Below, one piece after another: positions 1-6,982 of a DNA stretch of 13,063 nt. The notes under the pieces were generated by a model, which was not told the DNA's origin, did not search any database, and saw nothing but the letters and a program-made list of their open reading frames with translations. Origin of the DNA: an uncultured Oscillospiraceae bacterium (GTDB lineage: Bacteria; Bacillota; Clostridia; Oscillospirales; Oscillospiraceae); assembly GCA_934565795.1 (NCBI GenBank), contig CAKTIM010000038.1, positions 1 through 13,063 of the forward strand, given 5' to 3'. The position numbers and the translations under genes were made by a program. How positions within the stretch are numbered: position 1 is the stretch's first letter; each line of letters begins with the position of its first letter.

Positions 1-625
1 TGCGATAATCATTCCCATTCCAGAGAACATTTTTGCAGTCCATATCGTTATGACAGATTGACACGATAGGGGGTAGTCTCTTTCGTGCCTGATTACCTTT
101 ATTTTGACTGCCTTGAATCACAGGCAAAGCGTCTTTCAGCATTGCGTATAACTTAGTATCGGTGTGTTTCATTTCTGCAAGATAGAAATTCCAATCAATA
201 GACATTTCATAAAAAGCTTCATTTTCATACTTTTTGTCTACGCTATGGATTTCAGCAAGTACCTTTCCCATTTCTTTGCAGTGATCTGCTGTTATCTCGT
301 TGCTTTTTAAGGCTTTCCCGGGAAAATAGTCAAATAGATAGAAATATTCACCATCTATCTCCTGCATTTTTCTTCCACACAAAGACAATGCAGGAAGAAT
401 CGGAACACCTTGCTGTTCCAATAAAAGTTCTATCCGTTCAGCTTTTGCAAAATTATCCATAGCGGTTTCTCTTTGCATAACAAACGGATTTAGCAACTTC
501 AGAGCGAAAGTTCCTTGCTGTGTGCTAATCTTATACATCTTGTGCATAAAGCCACCGATCAAACACACTGGTTCACCGATTATCTTCCAATCATATTTTT
601 CTGCTATCTTTGTAAATATTGACAC
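1..625 (-). CDS. APH/choline-kinase-fold phosphotransferase (partial, C-terminus beyond window)
   Basis: The first 208 codons of a minus-strand gene are visible; the C-terminal part lies beyond position 1. The chosen start is GTG at 625-623, preceded by GGAGGGGG with a 4-base spacer. The protein shows a glycine-containing ATP loop (LIGGFMHKMYKI, residues 22-33), a lysine in FALKLLNP (K43), and a Brenner motif HxDxxxxN in ICHNDMDCKNVLW (H192, D194, N199), which is the catalytic signature of aminoglycoside phosphotransferases and relatives such as homoserine, choline and fructosamine kinases. Family members are usually about 260-340 residues, so roughly 60-130 are missing. The fold does not reveal the substrate: it may be a resistance enzyme or a metabolic small-molecule kinase. 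Base composition is AT-rich with many AAA, ATA, TTA and AGA codons, unlike the GC-rich genes from about 1000 onward, which suggests transfer. Family assignment is confident; substrate is unknown. Confidence 0.85.
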   Translation of the reverse strand, partial: MSIFTKIAEKYDWKIIGEPVCLIGGFMHKMYKISTQQGTFALKLLNPFVMQRETAMDNFAKAERIELLLEQQGVPILPALSLCGRKMQEIDGEYFYLFDYFPGKALKSNEITADHCKEMGKVLAEIHSVDKKYENEAFYEMSIDWNFYLAEMKHTDTKLYAMLKDALPVIQGSQNKGNQARKRLPPIVSICHNDMDCKNVLWNGNDYR

Positions 626-668
626 TTTGCCCCCTCCAAATACAGATTTGTCGCTTTTAATCTGTTCA

Positions 669-697
669 ATTGTATCACTTCTTTGTAAACTTTACAA
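669..697 (-). promoter_or_regulatory. Promoter of the phosphotransferase gene with a dyad over the -35
   Basis: Read on the minus strand, TTGTAA (697-692) and TACAAT (674-669) are separated by 17 bases, which fits a sigma-A promoter about 45 bases upstream of the GTG start. The -35 lies in a perfect palindrome, TTGTAAA-c-TTTACAA (683-697). A dyad in this position is typical of a repressor or activator site, so the gene may be regulated. The promoter match is 4/6 and 5/6; the regulator is unknown. Confidence 0.5.
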
Positions 698-713
698 GTC
701 CACGCCCGCTTTC

Positions 714-729
714 ATAACCGTTTGGTGTT
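714..729. promoter_or_regulatory. Operator-like 16-mer, left copy
   Basis: ATAACCGTTTGGTGTT matches 12 of 16 positions of the reverse complement of the better palindrome at 768-783. It lies just 3' of the AT-rich phosphotransferase promoter and touches the proposed -35 (728-733) of the small downstream gene. It is read as a second, weaker binding site for the same unknown DNA-binding protein. This is inference from sequence symmetry only. Confidence 0.35.
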
Positions 730-756
730 GATGATTTAACACAGTTATGGTACGAT
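728..756 (+). promoter_or_regulatory. Possible promoter of the small membrane-protein gene
   Basis: TTGATG (728-733) and TACGAT (751-756) are separated by 17 bases, each matching 4 of 6 consensus bases. A transcript from here would start near 763 and reach the GGAGG at 788-792. The two operator-like dyads flank it. The match is weak. Confidence 0.3.
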
Positions 757-767
757 CTATTCATATC

Positions 768-783
768 ATAACCATACGGTTAT
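768..783. promoter_or_regulatory. Operator-like near-perfect palindrome, right copy
   Basis: ATAACCATACGGTTAT equals its own reverse complement at 14 of 16 positions (6-base arms ATAACC/GGTTAT are exact). It falls between the possible transcription start and the ribosome binding site of the small membrane-protein gene, a usual place for a repressor site. Its start is 54 bases from that of the related 16-mer at 714. The binding protein is not identifiable. Confidence 0.45.
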
Positions 784-796
784 AAACGGAGGCAAA

Positions 797-1009
797 ATTC
801 TTTTTTGGAAAAAATACGGCTGCTCAAAGCTGGCGACGCTCATCAGCGCATTCGGCGCGATGATGCGGTACATTGGAGTGATCCTCCTTTTCAGCGGTGA
901 GACGATTGGCACGGGAATTGTCTTTATTGCCGCAGGCATCGGCATGCACTTCCTGGCAGAGCATGTGAACGAAAGCAAAGAAGAACGTATCCGCAATACC
1001 AGACGGTGA
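797..1009 (+). CDS. Small two-helix membrane protein of unknown function, apparent ATT start
   Basis: This 70-codon frame encodes a protein starting MLFWKKYGCSKLATLISAFG, with one hydrophobic stretch around residues 13-31 (ending GVILLFSG), a second around 37-51 (GIVFIAAGIGMHF) and a charged, Arg/Lys/Glu-rich tail. I do not recognise a named family. A clear GGAGG (788-792) lies 4 bases before ATT at 797, and there is no in-frame ATG, GTG or TTG between that ribosome binding site and codon 23; upstream the frame stops at 737-739. ATT is a rare but known start codon. Alternatives are that an ATG mutated to ATT, or that the 5' end was replaced when the AT-rich segment was joined here. The coding part is GC-richer than the DNA upstream and resembles the resident genes. 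It ends 29 bases before a strong hairpin. Confidence 0.5.
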   Translation: MLFWKKYGCSKLATLISAFGAMMRYIGVILLFSGETIGTGIVFIAAGIGMHFLAEHVNESKEERIRNTRR

Positions 1010-1035
1010 TCCTGCCCGCATACCCCATACAAAAA

Positions 1036-1070
1036 GAGGCCTGCCGCATTTTCCGCGGCAGGCCCCTTTT
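1036..1070. terminator. Bidirectional intrinsic terminator
   Basis: A perfect 10-bp stem (GGCCTGCCGC at 1038-1047 with GCGGCAGGCC at 1055-1064) encloses a 7-base loop. On the minus strand it is followed by CTCTTTTT and ends the serine dehydratase-LysR transcript about 28 bases after the LysR stop codon. On the plus strand it is followed by CCTTTT and can also end the small membrane-protein transcript. Confidence 0.9.
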
Positions 1071-1091
1071 CAGAGCATATAACAGCTGGGA

Positions 1092-1982
1092 TCACTCCCT
1101 GAATTCCTTCTCCGTGCAGAATTTCAGCACGGAGTCGATCTGGGGGGAGATCCATTTGTCCCGGTGGTGGAGCAGCTGCTTCCAGATGGTCACCTGGATT
1201 TCGGGAATGTCCAGGTAGACAAGCTTCCCGGCCCGGCGGGCCTTTTCGGTGACGAAATCCGGCAGGAAGGAGACGCCCGCGCCCTTGCGCACCACGTCGC
1301 AGATCAGGTGGGGGTTGCCGATCTCCAGCACGGGGATGATCTCCAGGGAGCGCTGGGCCAGCTGCTCGTCCAGCAGGCGGCGGTAGCTCATGCCCTTTTC
1401 TGTAAGGATGAAGGGCTGCTTCACCAGCTCCTCCAGAGAAATTTCTTCCTTTTGGGCCAGGGCGGAGGCGGAGGAGACCACGAAATGACTTGCCACCTGC
1501 TCCTCCCGGACGATGACGTACTCCGTGTTGTAGATGTGGCTCTCCAGGGTCAGAATGGCGTCCACCTCGTTGTGATCCAGCAGGCGGAACATTTCCTCCG
1601 TCCCGCCGGACACGATTTTCAGGCTGGTGCCGGGGTTGTGCTCCAGAAAATCCTGGAAATTATCCTCCAGAAGGGAATTGCACAAAGAGTCCGCAATGGC
1701 CAGGCGGACGCGCACGGCGCGGGTGCCGTCGGTTTGCAGAGTGTGCTTCAGCTCGGCGGTCATTTTCCCGATCTGGTGGGCGTAGGCCAGTACCTCCCGC
1801 CCCTTGTCCGTGAGCACCACGGTGCGGTTGATCCGCTCAAACAGGGGGAAGCCCAGCTCCTCCTCCAGCTGACGGATCTGGAAGGAGATGGTGGACTGGG
1901 AGCAGCCCAGCGCCTGCCCGGCCTTGGTAAAGCTGCCCAGCTCGGCGACGCGGATAAAGGTAGTCAGGGTTTTCAGATCCAT
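1092..1982 (-). CDS. LysR-family transcriptional regulator
   Basis: This 296-residue protein has the typical LysR length and layout. Residues 1-60 form the winged helix-turn-helix (TFIRVAELGSFTKAGQALGC, then SQSTISFQIRQLEEELG), a linker helix follows, and residues 88-290 form the effector-binding domain, including the family-typical stretch VVRKGAGVSFLPDFV (230-244). The start is the ATG at 1982, preceded by AGGAGG about 7 bases upstream; it shares one base with the TAA stop of the serine dehydratase gene (TAATG), so the two are translationally coupled. LysR regulators are more often divergent from their target; here the regulator is the downstream partner in the same transcript, suggesting it senses serine or a related metabolite and controls this unit or others. 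The effector is not readable from sequence. A terminator follows the stop. Confidence 0.92.
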   Translation of the reverse strand: MDLKTLTTFIRVAELGSFTKAGQALGCSQSTISFQIRQLEEELGFPLFERINRTVVLTDKGREVLAYAHQIGKMTAELKHTLQTDGTRAVRVRLAIADSLCNSLLEDNFQDFLEHNPGTSLKIVSGGTEEMFRLLDHNEVDAILTLESHIYNTEYVIVREEQVASHFVVSSASALAQKEEISLEELVKQPFILTEKGMSYRRLLDEQLAQRSLEIIPVLEIGNPHLICDVVRKGAGVSFLPDFVTEKARRAGKLVYLDIPEIQVTIWKQLLHHRDKWISPQIDSVLKFCTEKEFRE

Positions 1983-3193
1983 TATCGTTTCCTCCTGGCG
2001 TACAGCCTGGCCAGGCCGCCCTCGCTGGTCTCCCGGAAGCGGGTGCTCAGGTTGACGCCGGTCTCGTGCATGGCCCGGCACACCATGTCGTAGCTGATGT
2101 TCCGGGAGCCGGTGAGAAAATAGCTCAGGTTGCAGGCGTTCATGGCCCGCATGGCGGCCACGGCGTTGCGCTCGATGCAGGGAATCTGCACCAGGCCGCA
2201 GATGGGGTCGCAGGTCAGCCCCAGGTGGTGCTCCATGGCCACCTCGGCGGCGTATTCCACCTGATCCAGGTCTTGCTTGTACAGCTCCGCCAGAGCTGCC
2301 GCCGCCATGGAGCAGGCGGTGCCGATCTCTGCCTGGCAGCCGCACTCCGCTCCGGAGATGGAGGCGTTGCTCTTGGTCAGATTTCCGATGATCCCGGCGG
2401 TAGCCAGCCCCCGGCAGATCTGCGCGTCGGTAAAGCCGCGGGTCACCTGGGCGTATTTCAGCACCGCCGGGAGCACCCCGCAGGCTCCGCAGGTGGGGGC
2501 GGTGACGATGGTGCCGTTGTCCGCGTTCTGTTCGGCCACGGCGTAGGCAAAGGCGGCGATTTGCTGAAATTCATTCAGCGCCGGAATGTGGGCGTCCGGC
2601 GTCTGCTCATACAGGAATCTGGCCTTGCGCTGCACGTTCAGTCCGCCGGGCAGCACCCCGGAAGCGGCAAGTCCCTCGTCGATGGAGTGCTTCATCACCT
2701 GCCAGACCTCCAACAGAAAATCCCAGATTTCCGGCCCCTCGTTCAGCTCCACATAGTCGCTGAGGGTGTGGATGTAGCGCCACTTGCAGAAATCGGCAAT
2801 CTCGGCGAAGGAATGCTCCACATATACCTCATCCGCGTCCGTATCCCGGCGGCCGGGAATGCGGATATCTCCGCCGCCGACGGACTCCACCCGCAGCCGT
2901 GCCAGCTCCTCGCCGCCCCGCAGCGCGATCAGGTCAAGCGTGTTGGGATGTGCCTCCGGCAGGATTTCCTGAGAAAAGACGATCTCCGCTGGGAAGGGAG
3001 CCAACGTTTCCCGCAGCACCCGGTCGGTGCCGTGGCCCACGCCGGTCTTACTCAGGGAGCCGTACAGGATCACCCGGAACGCATCCGCCTCCGGGTGCTC
3101 GCCGCGAAAAAGCCGGGCAGCCCGCTCCGGCCCCATGGTATGCGAGGAGCTGGGGCCTTTGCCGATCTTATAAATCTCTCGAATGGATTTCAT
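1982..3193 (-). CDS. sdaA: Single-chain L-serine dehydratase (iron-sulfur L-serine ammonia-lyase)
   Basis: The enzyme deaminates L-serine to pyruvate and ammonia in the cytoplasm using a [4Fe-4S] cluster. The 403 residues carry both family domains in one chain: an N-terminal beta domain (opening GPSSSHTMGP, residues 13-22) and a C-terminal alpha domain (from about 175) with LPGGLN, TAPTCGACGVLPA (231-243), GCQAEIGTACSMAA (285-298) and CDPICGLVQIPCIERN (328-343). Cysteines 286, 328 and 339 have the 42- and 11-residue spacing of the cluster ligands in characterised single-chain enzymes such as that of Legionella. Most Firmicutes split these domains into sdaAB and sdaAA, and the E. coli single-chain enzyme is about 454 residues, so this is a fused, compact version. 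The start ATG at 3193 has AGAGG upstream; the frame extends to 3343 but that extension overlaps the promoter. It is cotranscribed with the LysR gene. The function is confident. Confidence 0.93.
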   Translation of the reverse strand: MKSIREIYKIGKGPSSSHTMGPERAARLFRGEHPEADAFRVILYGSLSKTGVGHGTDRVLRETLAPFPAEIVFSQEILPEAHPNTLDLIALRGGEELARLRVESVGGGDIRIPGRRDTDADEVYVEHSFAEIADFCKWRYIHTLSDYVELNEGPEIWDFLLEVWQVMKHSIDEGLAASGVLPGGLNVQRKARFLYEQTPDAHIPALNEFQQIAAFAYAVAEQNADNGTIVTAPTCGACGVLPAVLKYAQVTRGFTDAQICRGLATAGIIGNLTKSNASISGAECGCQAEIGTACSMAAAALAELYKQDLDQVEYAAEVAMEHHLGLTCDPICGLVQIPCIERNAVAAMRAMNACNLSYFLTGSRNISYDMVCRAMHETGVNLSTRFRETSEGGLARLYARRKR

Positions 3194-3218
3194 AGGGCAC
3201 CTCTGTATATTTGTTGGT

Positions 3219-3224
3219 ATTATA
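3219..3224 (-). promoter_or_regulatory. -10 element of the serine dehydratase promoter
   Basis: On the minus strand a perfect TATAAT lies 25 bases upstream of the sdaA start codon, giving a leader of under 20 bases. The only -35-like hexamer nearby, TTGCGC, is 20 bases away, so the promoter is either weak or depends on an activator, possibly the coupled LysR protein. Confidence 0.5.
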
Positions 3225-3310
3225 GTACCACGGATGGGGGAAAAGCGCAAGGCAGGGAAATGAGAATCTGTGTCCCGTTTCATTTTTTGCCGAATCGCTT
3301 TTAAAAATGC

Positions 3311-3339
3311 TGTACAGCCCTTGACAGATGTGCTATAAT
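3311..3339 (+). promoter_or_regulatory. proS promoter
   Basis: TATAAT (3334-3339) is perfect. The hexamer at the correct 17-base spacing is TGTACA (3311-3316, 4/6), inside the 10-base palindrome GCTGTACAGC (3309-3318). A perfect TTGACA (3321-3326) is also present but only 7 bases from the -10, too close to act as its -35. The leader is about 55 bases, with a short CCCGG/CCGGG hairpin at 3363-3376 and the ribosome binding site GGGAGG at 3389-3394. Confidence 0.6.
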
Positions 3340-3401
3340 ACACTCAAATTTATCGTCTGAAACCCGGTGATCCGGGCATTGCGATACAGGGAGGAAAGAA
3401 T

Positions 3402-4838
3402 ATGGCAAAAGAGAAAAAGGTGGAGCAGATCACCGATATGGAGGTGGACTTTGCGCAGTGGTATACGGACGTGTGCCGGAAGGCCGAGCTGGTGGAGTAT
3501 GCCTCCGTCAAGGGCTTTACCATTCTGCGCCCCTATGGCTACGCCATCTGGGAGAATATCCAGCGGATCATGGATGGCGAATTCAAAAAGACCGGCCATG
3601 AGAACGTGGCAATGCCCGTCCTGATCCCGGAGAGCCTGCTGAAAAAGGAGGGTGAGCTGGTCAATGGTTTCGCCCCCGAAGTGGCCTGGGTCACCATGGG
3701 CGGCAGCGAAAAGCTGGAAGAGCGTCTGGCCTTCCGCCCCACCTCTGAGACCATGTTCTGCGACCACTGGTCGAACGTATTGCAGACCTACCGGCAGCTG
3801 CCCATGCTGTACAATCAGTGGTGCTCCGTCATCCGTTGGGAGAAAACCACCCGCCCGTTCCTGCGCTCCCGGGAATTCTGGTGGCAGGAGGGCCATACCA
3901 TCCACGAGACCGCCGAGGAGGCCAAGGCCGAGACGGAGCAACAGCTGAACTGCTATGCCAGCTTCTTCGAGGACGTGCTGGCCATCCCCGTGGTGCCCGG
4001 CCGCAAGACCGAGAAGGAGAAGTTCGCTGGTGCGGAAGCCACCTACACCGTGGAGTGCATGATGAAGGATCACAAGGCGCTTCAGGGCGCTACCTCCCAC
4101 TATTTCGGCGACAAATTCAGCCGCGCCTACAACGTCACCTTTACCGGCCGGGACAATAAGCTGCAATACCCCTTCCAGACCTCCTGGGGCAGCACGACCC
4201 GGATGATCGGCGCGGTGATCATGACCCACGGCGACAACAACGGCCTGGTGCTGCCCCCCAAGATCGCGCCCACTCAGGTAATCATCCTGCCCATCGCCCA
4301 GCACAAGCCCGGCGTGCTGGAGGCGGCGCAGAAGCTGAAGCAGTGCCTTGTGGACGCGGGCTTCCGGGTAAAGCTGGATGACTCCGATAATTCCATGGGC
4401 TGGAAGTGCGCCGAGTACGAGATGAAGGGCGTGCCCCTGCGGGTGGAGTGCGGCCCCAGAGACCTGGAAAACGACCAGTGCGTCCTGGTGCGCCGGAACG
4501 ACGGCGAAAAGACCATCGTCAAGCTGGAGGAGCTGGAGCAGGCCGTGGAAGCACAGCTGGAGCTGGTGCAGAAGGGCATGTACGAGAAGGCCAAAAAGAA
4601 TCTGGACGAGCACATCTTCGAGGCGCACTCTTTGGAGGAAGCCAAGGAAGTGCAGGAGAAGAACGGCGGCCTGGTCAAAACCATGTGGTGCGGCGATGTG
4701 GAATGCGAGCAGAAAATGAAGGAAGTGGCGGGGATGTCCTCCCGCTGCATCCCCTTCCGCCAGGAGCACCTGTCCGACACCTGCGCCTGCTGCGGCAAGC
4801 CCGCCAGCAAGATGGTCTATTGGGGCGTCGCATATTGA
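3402..4838 (+). CDS. proS: Prolyl-tRNA synthetase, archaeal/eukaryal type
   Basis: This class II synthetase charges tRNA-Pro with proline. Its 478 residues match the short archaeal/eukaryal-type ProRS (about 480) rather than the bacterial type (about 570) with its inserted editing domain, which is absent. Motif 1 lies within about 38-76, motif 2 around RWEKTTRPFLRSREFWWQEG (145-164), and motif 3 at GSTTRMIGAVIMTHGD (263-278). An anticodon-binding domain follows (about 285-400). The C-terminal zinc domain has four cysteines at 430, 435, 461 and 464, spaced as in the Thermus-type enzyme, and the chain ends in the conserved ..VYWGVAY. A GGGAGG ribosome binding site precedes the ATG by 7 bases. 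The gene is monocistronic, with its own promoter and terminator; no T-box leader is seen. The assignment is secure. Confidence 0.97.
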   Translation: MAKEKKVEQITDMEVDFAQWYTDVCRKAELVEYASVKGFTILRPYGYAIWENIQRIMDGEFKKTGHENVAMPVLIPESLLKKEGELVNGFAPEVAWVTMGGSEKLEERLAFRPTSETMFCDHWSNVLQTYRQLPMLYNQWCSVIRWEKTTRPFLRSREFWWQEGHTIHETAEEAKAETEQQLNCYASFFEDVLAIPVVPGRKTEKEKFAGAEATYTVECMMKDHKALQGATSHYFGDKFSRAYNVTFTGRDNKLQYPFQTSWGSTTRMIGAVIMTHGDNNGLVLPPKIAPTQVIILPIAQHKPGVLEAAQKLKQCLVDAGFRVKLDDSDNSMGWKCAEYEMKGVPLRVECGPRDLENDQCVLVRRNDGEKTIVKLEELEQAVEAQLELVQKGMYEKAKKNLDEHIFEAHSLEEAKEVQEKNGGLVKTMWCGDVECEQKMKEVAGMSSRCIPFRQEHLSDTCACCGKPASKMVYWGVAY

Positions 4839-4857
4839 TTATCAAGAAACGATCACC

Positions 4858-4891
4858 AAAAACCAGAGACGGTTCGCCGCCTCTGGTTTTT
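4858..4891 (+). terminator. proS intrinsic terminator
   Basis: AAAAACCAGAG (4858-4868) pairs with CTCTGGTTTTT (4881-4891), and the 12-base apical part can extend it with a GG/CC pair. The U-run is part of the 3' arm. It begins 20 bases after the proS stop codon. Confidence 0.9.
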
Positions 4892-4994
4892 CAGCACCTT
4901 GGAAGAGGGGGAAAAAGGGCGCTTTGAATTTCGCTCTGTAATGTGCTACAAAACCAGCGCCAATAATCGTCAAGCCTTGCGCTATATTGCCTCA

Positions 4995-5025
4995 TTTTGC
5001 AAGTTTTAAAAATAAACTTGCAAAA
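4995..5025. repeat. Perfect 12-bp inverted repeat upstream of the gdhA promoter
   Basis: TTTTGCAAGTTT (4995-5006) and AAACTTGCAAAA (5014-5025) are exact reverse complements around the 7-base centre TAAAAAT. The repeat ends 5 bases before the gdhA -35. It has no U-run in the gdhA direction and is far from the proS stop, so it is more like a regulator binding site than a terminator. The bound protein is unknown. Confidence 0.65.
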
Positions 5026-5030
5026 AGTGA

Positions 5031-5059
5031 TTGCATTCCCAATGGAATTCTGGTACAAT
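5031..5059 (+). promoter_or_regulatory. gdhA promoter
   Basis: TTGCAT (5031-5036) and TACAAT (5054-5059) are separated by exactly 17 bases (4/6 and 5/6 matches to sigma-A consensus). Transcription would begin near 5066, giving a leader of about 85 bases before the gdhA ATG. The inverted repeat directly upstream is well placed for an activator or repressor. Confidence 0.7.
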
Positions 5060-5095
5060 GGGCACTGTTGGTACGCGGTGGGAGAACATTTGCGT

Positions 5096-6486
<1,391 letters not shown>

Positions 6487-6503
6487 TTATTTTCAACAAG
6501 CTG

Positions 6504-6540
6504 ACCGGGGCAGCTCCCAAAGTGAGCTGCCCCGGTTTTG
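6504..6540 (+). terminator. gdhA intrinsic terminator
   Basis: A 13-bp perfect stem (ACCGGGGCAGCTC at 6504-6516 with GAGCTGCCCCGGT at 6524-6536) with a 7-base loop is followed by TTTTG and then TATTTG. It lies between convergent gdhA and the GtrA-family gene; on the minus strand no U-run follows, so its use by the opposing operon is less sure. Confidence 0.92.
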
Positions 6541-6559
6541 TATTTGTGGATAAGATGAA

Positions 6560-6982
6560 TTATTCAGCTTTTTCCTGCCGCTTTGCCGCTTCGTTCGTAT
6601 CCGTATCGTTGCGAAATACCACAAATTTGTCGTACAGGAATTCGGTGACAAAATTGATGATCATGTTCAGCACGGTCACCACGTATTCGTTCCAGCCCGC
6701 GCCCACCAGCGTCTTTTCCAGCCAAGTGGACAGCGGCGTGAATACGCAGTAGAACAGCGCCACCAGCGCCATGGCCTTGGGCACATTCCCGGCGGACTGG
6801 AAAGTGTAGCGCCGGTTGAAGGTGAAGTTCCACAGCACGGACAGCACCAGGGCGATCAAATAGCTGATGTGCTCCGAAAGGGGCGTCAGCTCATTGAGCA
6901 GGGTGAACGATCCGATCTGAATGACACCGGCGCTGATGGAAAACAGGGTGAATTTGATGGCCCGCAGGGTTTCTTTATTCAT
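6560..6982 (-). CDS. GtrA-family small membrane protein
   Basis: This 140-residue protein has four predicted membrane helices (about 10-30, 39-56, 68-86 and 100-118) and the two family signatures: NFTFNRRYTF (52-61) after helix 2 and NFVTEFLYDKFVVF (110-123) at the end of helix 4. GtrA-like proteins are implicated in moving polyprenyl-phosphate-linked sugars across the membrane for glycosylation of surface polymers. No glycosyltransferase partner is present nearby, so the specific role is unknown. The start ATG (6982) overlaps the end of the cysteine desulfurase gene by 8 bases, and AGAGGAG lies 8 bases upstream within that gene. It is the last gene of the Nudix-mnmE-nifS unit. The tail (residues 124-140) is charged and cytoplasmic. 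Confidence 0.88.
   Translation of the reverse strand: MNKETLRAIKFTLFSISAGVIQIGSFTLLNELTPLSEHISYLIALVLSVLWNFTFNRRYTFQSAGNVPKAMALVALFYCVFTPLSTWLEKTLVGAGWNEYVVTVLNMIINFVTEFLYDKFVVFRNDTDTNEAAKRQEKAE

Noticed and set aside
522..731. A 69-codon plus-strand frame across the phosphotransferase promoter
   Set aside because: It is opposite a clearly conserved kinase frame and its promoter, without a ribosome binding site or recognisable domain.
766..1155. A 129-codon minus-strand frame opposite the small membrane-protein gene
   Set aside because: It crosses the strong terminator at 1038-1064 and the end of the LysR gene and shows no domain; the plus-strand frame has a GGAGG and a coherent membrane profile.
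2066..3304. A 412-codon open frame antisense to the serine dehydratase gene
   Set aside because: Its composition is Gly/His/Ala-rich without known motifs, and it overlaps the dehydratase gene over almost its full length.
3194..3343. N-terminal extension of the serine dehydratase to an ATG at 3343
   Set aside because: The extension covers the -10 element and has no ribosome binding site; family proteins begin close to the KIGKGPSSSHTMGP segment.
3340..3401. T-box riboswitch for proS
   Set aside because: The leader is only about 55 bases with one small hairpin; no specifier stem, T-box sequence or terminator is present.
3333..4769. A 478-codon open frame antisense to proS
   Set aside because: It is the mirror of a clearly conserved synthetase gene in GC-rich DNA, has a Leu/His/Gly-rich composition without any recognisable domain, and runs across the proS promoter.
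4995..5025. Inverted repeat as a second terminator for proS
   Set aside because: The arms are AT-rich, there is no U-run after the 3' arm on the plus strand, and a strong terminator already lies at 4858-4891.
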